In this document: positions 34,559 to 44,413 of the stretch, in pieces
How positions within the stretch are numbered: position 1 is the stretch's first letter
How the letters are laid out: each line of letters opens with the position of its first letter
From: Maricaulis sp048269565
GTDB taxonomy: Bacteria; Pseudomonadota; Alphaproteobacteria; Caulobacterales; Maricaulaceae
NCBI RefSeq assembly: GCF_048269565.1
Contig: NZ_JBLXIK010000002.1
Coordinates: forward strand, 619,418 to 683,417
Length of the DNA: 64,000 bases
Direction: 5' to 3'
Notes under the pieces: model-generated
Told to the model about the DNA's origin: nothing
The model's database searches: none
The model's input: only the letters and a program-made list of their open reading frames with translations
Program-made: the position numbers and the translations under genes

Positions 34559-35793
34559 ATTTGCTCGCTTCGATACGCGTTGCCCTGACCGCGCTGCGGA
34601 TCAATGCCCTGCGCAGTTCGCTCGCCATGCTCGGCGTGATTATCGGTGTCGCTTCGGTGATCGTGCTGGTCTCGATCAGTGAAGGCACCAAACAGGCCGT
34701 CGAGGCCCAGATTGCCAGCTTCGGCGCCAATCTTCTGATCGTGCGTCCCGGTGCCTCCATGTTCGGCGGCCGCCGCGGCGGCGAGGGCACGGCGACGCCG
34801 ATGACGGATGGCGATGCCGAAGCCATCCGCGACCAGGTCAGCGGTGTCGGCGGCGCCTCCGGCGAGGTTAACGCTTTCGGCTTGAGCGTGGTGTTTGGCG
34901 GCGTCAACTGGTCGACGCGGATCACCGGTGTCAATCCGGCTTTTTTCGACGTTCGCGACTGGGTCATCGAGGAAGGCCGTGCCTTCACGGAGGAAGAGGA
35001 ACAGTCGGCACGCCGTCTCGCGGTTGTCGGCCAGACCATTATCGATGAAGTGTTCGACGGCGCGAGTCCCGTCGGCCAGTCCGTGCGTATTGGAGGCCAG
35101 CAATTCTCCGTTATCGGTACCGTCGCCGCCAAAGGGCAGACAAATTACGGTTCGGACCAGGATGATATTGTCTTCCTGCCGCTTTCCACCGTCCGCCAAC
35201 GCTTCGGCGCCGGGGAAGTCCCGACCGTGCGCGATCCGGTTCAAACCATCTTTGTCGCTGTCGGGGCCGGCGAATCAACCGGTCGGGTTATCGCCGATAT
35301 TGAGGACTTGCTGCGCGTGAGGCGCGGCATTCAGCCGGGCGCCGATGATGATTTCAACGTTTCCAGCCTGGCCGAGTTCATCCGGGCCCGCAATGAGACG
35401 GAAAGCCAGCTCGGCCTGCTTCTGGCGGTTGGCGCCGGCATCGTGCTGCTGGTCGGCGGCATCGGGATCATGAATATCATGCTGGTCTCGGTGACCGAGC
35501 GCACGCGCGAGATCGGCCTGCGCCTGGCGGTCGGAGCCCGTGCCAGCGATATCCGCAATCAATTCCTGATCGAGAGCATCGTGCTGTGCGTCACCGGCGG
35601 GCTGGTCGGGCTGGTGGTCGGTGTCGGTGGTACTATCGCCTACGCCAATGTCGGAGAGCTCGAAATCGCGGTCAATCCGGGCATCGTGGCGGTCGCGATC
35701 GGCGCTTCGGCCTTTGTCGGTGTCTTCTTCGGTCTCTACCCGGCCCATCGCGCGGCCCGGCTCAATCCGATCGAGGCGCTTCGTTTCGAATAG
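34555..35793 (+). CDS. MacB-like ABC transporter permease (FtsX superfamily)
   Basis: 412 residues. An N-terminal membrane helix (about 20-42) is followed by a large periplasmic MacB_PCD region with a Gly-rich loop (GGRRGGEG) and three C-terminal membrane helices (LGLLLAVGAGIVLLVGGIGI, FLIESIVLCVTGGLVGLVVG, PGIVAVAIGASAFVGVFFGL). The NPIEALRFE ending is a family hallmark. It works with the adaptor and ATPase upstream to push substrates from the periplasm through a TolC-type channel; no tolC gene is in the window. Confidence 0.93.
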   Translation: MNLLASIRVALTALRINALRSSLAMLGVIIGVASVIVLVSISEGTKQAVEAQIASFGANLLIVRPGASMFGGRRGGEGTATPMTDGDAEAIRDQVSGVGGASGEVNAFGLSVVFGGVNWSTRITGVNPAFFDVRDWVIEEGRAFTEEEEQSARRLAVVGQTIIDEVFDGASPVGQSVRIGGQQFSVIGTVAAKGQTNYGSDQDDIVFLPLSTVRQRFGAGEVPTVRDPVQTIFVAVGAGESTGRVIADIEDLLRVRRGIQPGADDDFNVSSLAEFIRARNETESQLGLLLAVGAGIVLLVGGIGIMNIMLVSVTERTREIGLRLAVGARASDIRNQFLIESIVLCVTGGLVGLVVGVGGTIAYANVGELEIAVNPGIVAVAIGASAFVGVFFGLYPAHRAARLNPIEALRFE

Positions 35794-35795
35794 GC

Positions 35796-38700
35796 TCAGC
35801 CGCACCTGACGGCGTCGCTGTCCCGGGCCGCCGTCTGGATCGGGATCGAGAAGCAGAATTTCGATCCGTTGCCTTCTGTCGATTCAACCCAGATCCGGCC
35901 CTCATGCCGCTCGATCGCCTGACGCACGATGGCGAGACCGATCCCCGTTCCGCCATAGGCCTCGCGCGAGTGCAGCCGCTGGAAGGGCGCGAAGATCTTT
36001 TCGAAGAATTTCGGGTCGATGCCGATCCCGTTATCGCTGACCGAAATGGTCCAGTTCTCGGAATCCGCGCTCGCTGTAATCCTGATCCTGGGCGGCTCGC
36101 TACCGCGATACTTGATGGCATTGCTCACCAGGTTCTGGATCGCCTGGCGCATCAGTAGCGGATCGGCGCACACGGTCGGCAGGGGTTCGATGTCGAGCTC
36201 GGCGCCGGCCTCGGTGATCGAGGCCTCGAGCTGTTCGAGCACCTCATCCAGCAAGGCGTGCAGATCGACCGCCTGGAGCTGCAGTGGCTGGCTCGACATG
36301 CGCGAATAGGCGAGCAGGTCATCGATCAGGCGTTGCATGCGCTGGGCAGCATCAACGAGGTAATCGAGGCTGCGCACGCCGTCCTCGTCGAGCTGCGAGA
36401 TATAGCGGCGCCGTACCAGGCTGGCGAAGGCGGCAACCTTGCGCAGCGGTTCCTGCAGGTCGTGGCTGGCAACCGTGGCGAAGCGATCGAGCTCTGCATT
36501 GGTCCGTTCGAGCTGGGCGTAGGCGGCGCGCAGCTGTGTTACATCTGTCATCACTGCATAGGACAGCATCGGTCCGCCGTGCCCGTCGCGATCAAGAAAT
36601 GAGGAGAGCAGCATGTCGCGCATGGTCCCGTCCTTGCGGACGAAGCGGTAGGGCACATCGGTATTCCGGCCCGTCTCGAAAAGGGTGGGAAGCGATTCCT
36701 CGATTGCCCGTTTTCGCGATTCCGCATCGAGAAAATCGATCGATTTTCGACCGATCACTTCATCGCGTTCATACCCCAGATGGGAGAGCCAGTATTCACT
36801 GACCTCAACGATGACGCTCTCGGCATTGATCGTGTGCAGCATGGCGGGGGTGGCGCGATAGATGGATTCAAACCGCAGCCTTTCCTCGACGATGGTGTCA
36901 TTGAGCCGCTTTGTGGCGTCAATATTCCAGATCACGCCGCTGACATTGGTGGCGCGGCCCTTGGCATCGCTCTCGATCACCCTGCCGGTCACGTGGTACC
37001 AGGCCCAGCGACCGTCATGCATTTTCAGCCGGTACTCGATTTCCGAGACCGTGATCTCGCCGAAGATCAATTGCTTTGTTTCGAGCTGCACCCGTTCCAT
37101 ATCGTCCGGATGGACGCGCTCAAGCCAGGCATCGGTCGAGGTGTGGCATTCGTCTTCGGTCTCGAAGAGCTCATAGGCGACATTCCCGCGCAGCCATAAT
37201 CGGCTGTTGATGACATCAATCCGGAACAGACCCAGGGAGGTCGCCGCGATGGCATCGGTCAACTGGTCCTCGCGCTCCTGCAGGCGCCTGCCGGTCTCCA
37301 GCCTTTCGGTAACATCGGCGAGAAAGCCCGTCGCGATCAGCGCCTTGCCCTGGGAATCGCGCGCGCTGATACGGCCGCGGCTGTGGATATGAATCCAGCC
37401 TGCCTTGTGGGAGTGGAAGCGCACGATGTAATCCACCGTGTCGGCCTCGCCGGAATCGAGTCTGGCGAAGGCTGCGTCGGCGATGGGGCGGTCGTCCGGA
37501 TGTATCCGCGACACCAGTTCGTCGCGGGCAACGCGGGCATCGCGAGGGGGCAGGCCGATCATTTCGCTGATGACTGCCGTCACGTCGGATATCCGGGTCT
37601 TCAGATTGATCCGCCAGGCGCCTTCATTCGTTGCCGCCAGGGCGTCGCGGAACTGATGTTCGCGATCAGCCAGTTCCGCCTGCAGGCGTTTTTCCTCGGT
37701 GATGTCGGAATGGGTGCCTGCGGCACGCAGCGGCCTGCCCTCGTCATCCCATTCGATCACCCGGCCCTTGCTGCGCACCCATATGATTTCGCCATTGCGG
37801 TCGAGGGTGCGAAAGTCGAACACGCTGACCCTGTCGACATGAGCATCGTTCGGGTCAGGATGTTTGAGTCGGTTGAGCCGTTCGAGGCCGGCCTCTCGAT
37901 CCTCGGCGGGCCGTGAGGCCAGCCAGGTCTTGATCGGGATTTCCTCGTTCGCGTTCCGGCGCTTGCTCTGGTCGGCCAGGAATCCGGACACGCGCACGGT
38001 TTCGCGCTCCAGATTGATGCTCCAGGCCCCGTCCTTGACCGACTCCAGCGCTTCCCGCACCAAACGTTCGCTGCGGGCGAGGCGGTCTTCCAGTTCCTTC
38101 TGTACCGAAATGTCGATCAGCACCCCGGCCATGATCGAGTGCGTCGGGTCTGTGGTGACCCGCTTGCCCCGCGCGCGCAGCCAGACCCACTGGTTCGTGC
38201 GCAGGTCGCGGAGCCTGTACTCGATATCGATCGCATCGACCTCGCTGCGGCTCAATTGCCCGGTGACATTGATGACATGGTCGCGGTCATCGGGGTGAAT
38301 CTGCTCGAGCCACAAATCGATGGCGATCTTTTCGGGGCCGTCGGGGAGGCCGAGCATGGCGCGGATCGGTCCGATTGCGACAATGCCAGCCGAGGTGAGG
38401 TCGATTTCCCAGATGCCGCAGGAGCCGGCCGCGATCGCGTTTTCGAGTTGCTGCTCGCGCTCGGCGAGCTTGATTTCAAGCTCCCGCCGCTCGGTGACAT
38501 CGGCGACGATGCCGGAGATGCGTAGCGGCGTTCCGTCATCGGCGAATTCGCTGACCCGGCCCCGGGTCTGCAACCAGCGCCACTCTCCGTCGACGCGGCG
38601 GGCGCGGTGAACGGTGTCGAGCTTGGCTGTCGGTCGTTTTCTGAGCAGGTCGATGGCGCGGTGGAAATCGTCGCGGTCGTGCTCGTGCAGGGCGTCGGAC

Positions 38701-39239
38701 CAGCGTGCCAGGCTGATCGTCGCGTCGGCGGCCTTGATGCCGAGAAACTCATTGATGAAGCCGCGGGTCGAACCCAGCCCTGAGGCGAGGTTGAGGGAGA
38801 ATGTGCCCTCATTGGCCGAGGACAGGGCGACGCGAAGCTGGATGTCACTGGCCTCGAGTTTGGCATGAAGCGCCAGTTCCGCTGTTACATCTCGGATGAA
38901 GCAGACGAAGCCCGTGCGTTCGCCGCTCGAGGAAATAATCGGGCTGGCCAGCGTTTCGCCGTCGAAGATGCGGCCGGAACTGGTGCGATAGCGCACGGTG
39001 TAAGAGCGGGTGTCGTCGGACGCGCCGCGATGGAAATGAGTCTGGCCGAGCCTGTCGAACTCGCGCGGGTCGGCATAGAAGAGCTGGGCGGATCGTCCGG
39101 CGATATCCGCGCCGGAGCGGCCAAACAACCGCTCTGCGGCGGGGTTGAGGGAAACCAGTTCGCGAACGGTATTCGTCACCACCACCGCTGTCGGTGAGCT
39201 ACGGTAGAGCGTCTGAAGCATATCGATCGGCTCAGTCAT
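35796..39239 (-). CDS. soluble multi-PAS sensor histidine kinase (seven PAS domains)
   Basis: 1147 residues from the ATG at 39239. No membrane segment is seen. Seven PAS units of ~125 residues run in series over about residues 1-905, each with a PAC-like ending in DVTxR/DITxE style (for example AGTHSDITEEKRL, SGIVADVTERREL), linked by short REHQF/REDQL-type helices. HisKA follows with phospho-acceptor His926 in ASHDLQEPLRK. A HATPase_c domain (LVSNAIKYRG, DNGIGIDPKFFEKIFAPF, GTGIGLAIV) ends the protein. It is the cytosolic phytochrome-like kinase class often with an unlinked response regulator; none is adjacent. Repeats 2-6 start alike, suggesting internal duplication. Confidence 0.92.
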   Translation of the reverse strand: MTEPIDMLQTLYRSSPTAVVVTNTVRELVSLNPAAERLFGRSGADIAGRSAQLFYADPREFDRLGQTHFHRGASDDTRSYTVRYRTSSGRIFDGETLASPIISSSGERTGFVCFIRDVTAELALHAKLEASDIQLRVALSSANEGTFSLNLASGLGSTRGFINEFLGIKAADATISLARWSDALHEHDRDDFHRAIDLLRKRPTAKLDTVHRARRVDGEWRWLQTRGRVSEFADDGTPLRISGIVADVTERRELEIKLAEREQQLENAIAAGSCGIWEIDLTSAGIVAIGPIRAMLGLPDGPEKIAIDLWLEQIHPDDRDHVINVTGQLSRSEVDAIDIEYRLRDLRTNQWVWLRARGKRVTTDPTHSIMAGVLIDISVQKELEDRLARSERLVREALESVKDGAWSINLERETVRVSGFLADQSKRRNANEEIPIKTWLASRPAEDREAGLERLNRLKHPDPNDAHVDRVSVFDFRTLDRNGEIIWVRSKGRVIEWDDEGRPLRAAGTHSDITEEKRLQAELADREHQFRDALAATNEGAWRINLKTRISDVTAVISEMIGLPPRDARVARDELVSRIHPDDRPIADAAFARLDSGEADTVDYIVRFHSHKAGWIHIHSRGRISARDSQGKALIATGFLADVTERLETGRRLQEREDQLTDAIAATSLGLFRIDVINSRLWLRGNVAYELFETEDECHTSTDAWLERVHPDDMERVQLETKQLIFGEITVSEIEYRLKMHDGRWAWYHVTGRVIESDAKGRATNVSGVIWNIDATKRLNDTIVEERLRFESIYRATPAMLHTINAESVIVEVSEYWLSHLGYERDEVIGRKSIDFLDAESRKRAIEESLPTLFETGRNTDVPYRFVRKDGTMRDMLLSSFLDRDGHGGPMLSYAVMTDVTQLRAAYAQLERTNAELDRFATVASHDLQEPLRKVAAFASLVRRRYISQLDEDGVRSLDYLVDAAQRMQRLIDDLLAYSRMSSQPLQLQAVDLHALLDEVLEQLEASITEAGAELDIEPLPTVCADPLLMRQAIQNLVSNAIKYRGSEPPRIRITASADSENWTISVSDNGIGIDPKFFEKIFAPFQRLHSREAYGGTGIGLAIVRQAIERHEGRIWVESTEGNGSKFCFSIPIQTAARDSDAVRCG

Positions 39240-39574
39240 GCATCCGCTTCCGTTCTGGCCGGGCTGTCCGGACCTGTCTGTTCCCAAGCTTGCCCGAGTC
39301 AGTGCGCACCTCCAAGCCCGCTTGCCCGGTCCGGTCCGCAATAGCTTTGCCTGCAGCGGCCGCGTATCCGCTCCGGGCGCTGCGGGCAGGGCTCGCCGCC
39401 AGACGAGACGAGCTTGTGCGAACCGGTACCTGTATCGCGGGTTTACGGCTATCGGCGGCGGAGGCAAGCGTGATCATTTGATATGACCGCAGCGTTTGAT
39501 GATCCGCGCGCTGGTCTTACGCGATATCGGCGATATGCTTTGCGGCCCCAATTCCGTGTGTGAGGAGTTTGCCA
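39240..39574. other. divergent intergenic region without recognisable features
   Basis: The 335 bases between the kinase and the ABC gene carry no convincing ORF, repeat or RNA. Both promoters must lie here. The only useful signal is GAGGAG at 39562-39567 before the ABC gene start. Confidence 0.5.
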
Positions 39575-41434
39575 GTGTTGCATAGCGGACAGACGCCGGT
39601 TGGCGCACAGCCGATCCTGCAGGTCGAGAACCTGGACGTCCGGTTCCAGACACCGGACGGTATCGTCAATGCGGTGCGGGGCATCTCGCTCGAGATCTCG
39701 GCTGGTGAATGCCTGGCTGTCGTTGGCGAATCCGGGTCGGGCAAGAGCCAGACCTTTCTCGCCGCCATGGGATTGCTGGCCTCGAACGGGCGCGCGACCG
39801 GTTCGATCCGTTATCGCGGCGAGGAAATTCTCGGCCTGCCGCCGCACAAGCTCAATCATGTGCGCGGCCGCAAGATGACCATGATCTTCCAGGACCCGCT
39901 GACCTCGCTGACACCGCATATGCGGATCGGCGACCAGATGGGCGAAGTCCTGGGCATCCATCTCAAGCTGCACGGCAAGAAGGCGCAGCAGCGGGCGCTG
40001 GAATGGCTGGACCGGGTCCGCATTCCCGAAGCACACCGCCGCCTGGGCCAGTATCCGCATGAATTGTCCGGTGGCATGCGCCAGCGGGTGATGATCGCGA
40101 TGTCGATGCTGTGTGAGCCCGACCTGCTGATCTGCGACGAGCCGACCACCGCGCTCGACGTGACGGTCCAGGCCGAAGTGCTCGACATCATGGACGAGCT
40201 CAAGCGCGACACCGGCGCGGCGCTGGCCTTCGTCACCCACGATATGGGGGTCGTCGCGCGGATGGCCGACCGGGTCGAGGTGATGCGCTATGGCGAGTAT
40301 GTCGAAGGCGGTGTCTGCGAGGACATTTTCGCCAACCCCAAACATGATTACACGCGCATGCTGCTCGACGCGATGCCGCGCATCGACGCGCCGGACCGTC
40401 CGGGCCATGTCCAGCTCAAGCCCGTTGTCGACCAGGACGGCGCCGAGCCGCTGATGAGCGTCGACGACATCAAGGTGCAATTCCCGATCCGCGTCAGCGG
40501 CGGCCTGCGTCCGACCTACAAGACCCTGCGCGCTGTCGATGGCGTCAGCTTCGACCTCAAGGCCGGTGAAACGCTCGGCGTGGTCGGCGAATCCGGCTGT
40601 GGCAAGTCGACCCTGGCGCGCGCCGTGCTGCGCCTGGTCCCGGCCCAGGAAGGCGCTGTCACCTGGATCGGCCGCGATCTGCTCGGGCTCAGCCGCCAGG
40701 ACATGCGCAAATCGCGCGAGGACCTGCAGATCGTGTTCCAGGATCCGATGGCCTCGCTCGATCCGCGCATGACGATCGGCGCCTCGATTGCCGAGCCGAT
40801 GCAGACTTTCCGCAAGGACATGAACCGCGAACAGCGCCAGGATGCCGTACGCGAGATCATGGACCGGGTCGGCCTCGACCGGAACATGATCAATCGCTAT
40901 CCGCACGAATTGTCCGGCGGCCAGAACCAGCGCGTCGGCATTGCCCGTGCCATGATCCTCAATCCGAAACTGGTGATCTGCGACGAGGCCGTCTCGGCGC
41001 TAGATGTGTCGATCCAGGCCCAGATCGTCGAATTGCTGATCAAGCTGCAACAGGATCTCGACCTGTCGATGATCTTCATCTCGCACGACCTGTCCGTCGT
41101 GCGCGAGATTTCGCACCGGGTGATGGTGCTCTATCTCGGCCGCATCGTGGAAATGGCGGATCGCGACCAGATCTATGAGGATGCGCGCCATCCCTATACC
41201 CAGGCGCTCATTTCCGCCGTGCCGGTGCCCGATCCGCTGATCGAAAAAACTCGCAAGCGCCTTAAGCTTGATGGTGAATTGCCGTCACCGATGGATACGC
41301 GGGCGCAATTGCGCTTCATGCAGTCGAAACTGATCGACGATCCCGATGCCGAGCAATACCAGCCGCAACTGATCGAGGTCGAGCCGGGCCATTGGGTCGC
41401 CGAACATGATCCCATCCAGCACGCGCCGGCCTGA
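39575..41434 (+). CDS. double ABC ATPase of a peptide/nickel-type importer
   Basis: 619 residues from GTG at 39575, chosen because GAGGAG lies 7 bases upstream; GTG at 39560 is inside that ribosome site. Two complete ABC cassettes are fused: the first with GESGSGKSQT, LSGGMRQRV and LICDEPTTALD, the second with GESGCGKST, LSGGQNQRVGIARAM and VICDEAVSALD, plus the oligopeptide-binding C-terminal extension (HPYTQALISAVPVPDP). This is the GsiA/YejF layout that drives oligopeptide or glutathione import. No permease or binding-protein gene lies next to it. The first Walker A ends in GKSQ rather than GKST, a substitution seen in some of these first cassettes. Confidence 0.93.
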   Translation: MLHSGQTPVGAQPILQVENLDVRFQTPDGIVNAVRGISLEISAGECLAVVGESGSGKSQTFLAAMGLLASNGRATGSIRYRGEEILGLPPHKLNHVRGRKMTMIFQDPLTSLTPHMRIGDQMGEVLGIHLKLHGKKAQQRALEWLDRVRIPEAHRRLGQYPHELSGGMRQRVMIAMSMLCEPDLLICDEPTTALDVTVQAEVLDIMDELKRDTGAALAFVTHDMGVVARMADRVEVMRYGEYVEGGVCEDIFANPKHDYTRMLLDAMPRIDAPDRPGHVQLKPVVDQDGAEPLMSVDDIKVQFPIRVSGGLRPTYKTLRAVDGVSFDLKAGETLGVVGESGCGKSTLARAVLRLVPAQEGAVTWIGRDLLGLSRQDMRKSREDLQIVFQDPMASLDPRMTIGASIAEPMQTFRKDMNREQRQDAVREIMDRVGLDRNMINRYPHELSGGQNQRVGIARAMILNPKLVICDEAVSALDVSIQAQIVELLIKLQQDLDLSMIFISHDLSVVREISHRVMVLYLGRIVEMADRDQIYEDARHPYTQALISAVPVPDPLIEKTRKRLKLDGELPSPMDTRAQLRFMQSKLIDDPDAEQYQPQLIEVEPGHWVAEHDPIQHAPA

Positions 41435-41523
41435 CGAGGGACCGCCTTACGCCCAATTTAATCGACGGGCGCGGGCCGCACGCTATGGTGGCCTCCGCAC
41501 GCAAAGCTGAATCGGTGAAAATC

Positions 41524-44355
41524 ATGTCGCTCAGGGCCCTCTCCAAGCTCGCCTTCCTGCCGCTGCTTGCCGGGCTGATGCTCGCGGCCTGCCAGCCCGT
41601 CGAAAATGCCGGTCAGCCGCCGGAGATCGGCGACCTCGTCGCGGATCCCGCGGTCCGGTACGGCCAGCTCGACAATGGCCTGCGCTACGCGATCATGGTC
41701 AATGAGACGCCGCCGAATGTCGCTTCGGTGCGGATGGTGTTCAATATGGGCTCGCTCGGCGAGGCCGACGATCAACGCGGGGTCGCGCACTTTATCGAGC
41801 ACATGGCCTTCAACGGCTCCACCCATGTCGCCGAAGGCGAGATGGTGCCGCTGCTGGAGCGTTTCGGCCTGCAATTCGGCCCCGACACCAATGCCTTCAC
41901 CGGACCCGACACGGTGGGCTATCAGCTCGACCTGCCCGAAGCCGACGCCGAATCGATCGATACCGCGCTCTTCCTGATGCGCGAGACGGCCAGCGAACTT
42001 CTGTTTGATCCCGAGGCGATCGACCGGGAGCGCGGCGTCCTCCTGTCCGAGGAGCGCTTCCGCAATACGGCGATCCGGCGCTGGAGCACGGCCCTGCAGC
42101 ACTTCCAGCTGCCCGGATCGCTGGTTCCCGAGCGTGATCCGATCGGCACGGTCGAGACACTCGAGACGATCCAGCGCGACCGCTTCGTGGATTATTACGA
42201 GAACTTCTACGTGCCGCAGCGCGGCATGGTGGTCGTGGCCGGTTCGATCGATCCGGATGAGGTCGAAGCGAAAATCCACGACGTGTTCGGCGACTGGCAG
42301 GCGCGCGAGGACGCGCGGCCGGACCCCGATCTGGGCACGGTGGATGCCGATCGGCCGTTTTCGGTGGGATATTTCAACGATCCGGAAGTGTTCACCATTT
42401 TCACCGTCAACACGATCCGGCCCTATCAAGCCGAGGCCGATACCGGCGAGAGCCGTTTTCGCGACAATCTGGTCAGTTTCGGCGATGCCATCCTGTCGCG
42501 CCGGCTGCGGACCATCGTCAATTCGGGGGTCTCGCCGCTGCTGCAGGCCGGTGCCAGTCACTCGAGCTCCCATGAGCTGACCGACGAGGCCGGTGTGCTG
42601 GCGGTCGCGACGCCGGAGCGTTGGGCCGAAGCCATTGCCGTGATCGAGCAGGAGTTGCGGCGGGCGACGGAATACGGTTTCACCCAGGCGGAACTCGACG
42701 AGCAGGTGGCCAATTTCCGGACCAGCCTGCAAAACTCGGCCGACCAGGCCGGGACCCGCGACAGCGGTGCATTGTCCGACGCGATCTGGTCAAGCTGGCG
42801 CAGTGACCAGGTCTTCACCACCCCGGCGTCCGGCCTGGCCCGTTTCGAAGCCAGCGTCGATCGCATCACGCTCGACGCCGTGAATGCGGCCTGGCGGACC
42901 CAGTGGACCGAGGCCGAGCCCTTGCTCTTCCTGGCGACTTCCGAAGCCATTGATGAGCCGGAAGCCAGTATCCGGGCCGTCTGGGAAGCCAGTGCGGCCG
43001 AACCGGTCGATCCGCCAGAGGATAGTGGTGTCCAGGCCTTTGCCTATACCGATTTCGGCGCTGCAGGCCCGGTTGCCGAGCGTACCGTGGTCGAGGATCT
43101 CGGCCTGGTGCGGCTGCGGTTCGCAAATGGTGTCGCGGTAACGCTCAAACAGACCGATTTCGAGGATCAGGTCGTCCGCATCCGTGTGCAATTCGGTCGC
43201 GGCGAGCTGGAGCCGCGCGCGGTGCCGGCGGTCGATCTGCTGGCCGGTTCCGTTTTCACGGCGTCGGGGCTGGGAGCCCATAGCGCCGATGATCTGTCAC
43301 GGGTTCTGGCCGGGCGTTCGGTCGGGGTCGGCTTCGGCGTCGGTGATGACAGTTTCAACTTTTCTGCGACCACCACGCCGACGGATTTTGAGGTGCAGAT
43401 GGACGTGTTTGCGGCCTTCATGACCGATCCGGGCTGGCGCGAGGAAGGTCTGGCGCAATATCGCGGCCAGGCCCCGGAAATCCGGCGCAATCTCTATTCC
43501 TCGCCGACCGGCATCCTTCAGGCTGATGTCGCGCGCATGCTGCATGGTGGCGATGCGCGCTACGGATTCCCTGATGAGGAGGAGGTGGCCGGTATCGATC
43601 TCGCCGCCATCCAGGCCTTCCTCGAACCTGCGCTCGAGAACGCCCCGATCGAGATCACCATTGTCGGTGATATCAGCGAAGAGGCCGTGATCGCTGCGGT
43701 CGGTGCGACCTTCGGTGCCTTGCCGGAGCGCGCAGCCAGCTGGCCGGATTATGACGAGGCGCGCGACATCCGCTTCCCCGACGCGACCGCCGAGCCCGTT
43801 GTCCTGCGTCATAACGGCCCGGATTACCAGGCGATGGCCAATGTCTACTGGCCGACCTTTGATGACAGCGACCGGCGCCGGAGCCGGGCGCTGAGCCTGT
43901 TGCGTGCCGTGTTCGATCTCAAGCTGACCGAGCGTTTGCGCGAGGCCGAGGGCTTCACCTATTCCGCCTTCAACAATTCGAGCACCTCGGATGTCTATCC
44001 GGATTACGGCTATCTCTGGGTCGGGGTCGATGTGCGTCCGGAAAACCTGGCCGCAACCTATGACGCCATCGACGAGCTGGCCGCTGCGCTTGCCGCGGGT
44101 GATATCTCCGAGGATGAGCTCCTGCGCGCGCGCCGTCCAATGCTGGAGCAGATCGAAGAGGCGTTCGAGAATAATGGCAGCTGGCTGAGCTGGCTGTCGC
44201 ATTCCTGGGACAAGCCGGAGCGGCTGGACCGGATCCGGTCACTGGCGGCCGATTATGGTGATGTCTCGCGGGACGAACTGGTCGAGATCGCGGCAGCCTA
44301 TCTACAGCCTGAAACAAGCTGGCGGGTCACCATCCTGCCGCGCGAAAGCGAATAG
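41524..44355 (+). CDS. M16 family zinc protease, lipoprotein
   Basis: 943 residues from the ATG at 41524; the start gives a lipoprotein signal with lipobox LAAC (Cys23). The first half carries the inverted zinc motif HFIEH (His89, Glu92, His93) and the downstream acidic region ERGVLLSEE. The second half is the inactive M16 repeat. Full length matches periplasmic pitrilysin-type peptidases with two repeats. It likely degrades peptides in the periplasm or outer-membrane face. The FKBP lipoprotein gene follows 58 bases later in the same direction. Confidence 0.92.
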   Translation: MSLRALSKLAFLPLLAGLMLAACQPVENAGQPPEIGDLVADPAVRYGQLDNGLRYAIMVNETPPNVASVRMVFNMGSLGEADDQRGVAHFIEHMAFNGSTHVAEGEMVPLLERFGLQFGPDTNAFTGPDTVGYQLDLPEADAESIDTALFLMRETASELLFDPEAIDRERGVLLSEERFRNTAIRRWSTALQHFQLPGSLVPERDPIGTVETLETIQRDRFVDYYENFYVPQRGMVVVAGSIDPDEVEAKIHDVFGDWQAREDARPDPDLGTVDADRPFSVGYFNDPEVFTIFTVNTIRPYQAEADTGESRFRDNLVSFGDAILSRRLRTIVNSGVSPLLQAGASHSSSHELTDEAGVLAVATPERWAEAIAVIEQELRRATEYGFTQAELDEQVANFRTSLQNSADQAGTRDSGALSDAIWSSWRSDQVFTTPASGLARFEASVDRITLDAVNAAWRTQWTEAEPLLFLATSEAIDEPEASIRAVWEASAAEPVDPPEDSGVQAFAYTDFGAAGPVAERTVVEDLGLVRLRFANGVAVTLKQTDFEDQVVRIRVQFGRGELEPRAVPAVDLLAGSVFTASGLGAHSADDLSRVLAGRSVGVGFGVGDDSFNFSATTTPTDFEVQMDVFAAFMTDPGWREEGLAQYRGQAPEIRRNLYSSPTGILQADVARMLHGGDARYGFPDEEEVAGIDLAAIQAFLEPALENAPIEITIVGDISEEAVIAAVGATFGALPERAASWPDYDEARDIRFPDATAEPVVLRHNGPDYQAMANVYWPTFDDSDRRRSRALSLLRAVFDLKLTERLREAEGFTYSAFNNSSTSDVYPDYGYLWVGVDVRPENLAATYDAIDELAAALAAGDISEDELLRARRPMLEQIEEAFENNGSWLSWLSHSWDKPERLDRIRSLAADYGDVSRDELVEIAAAYLQPETSWRVTILPRESE

Positions 44356-44413
44356 GCGCTACCGCGCCCGCATCACTGGACCGGGCCCGCCGGGCCCGAA
44401 ATGGAGACTGGAC

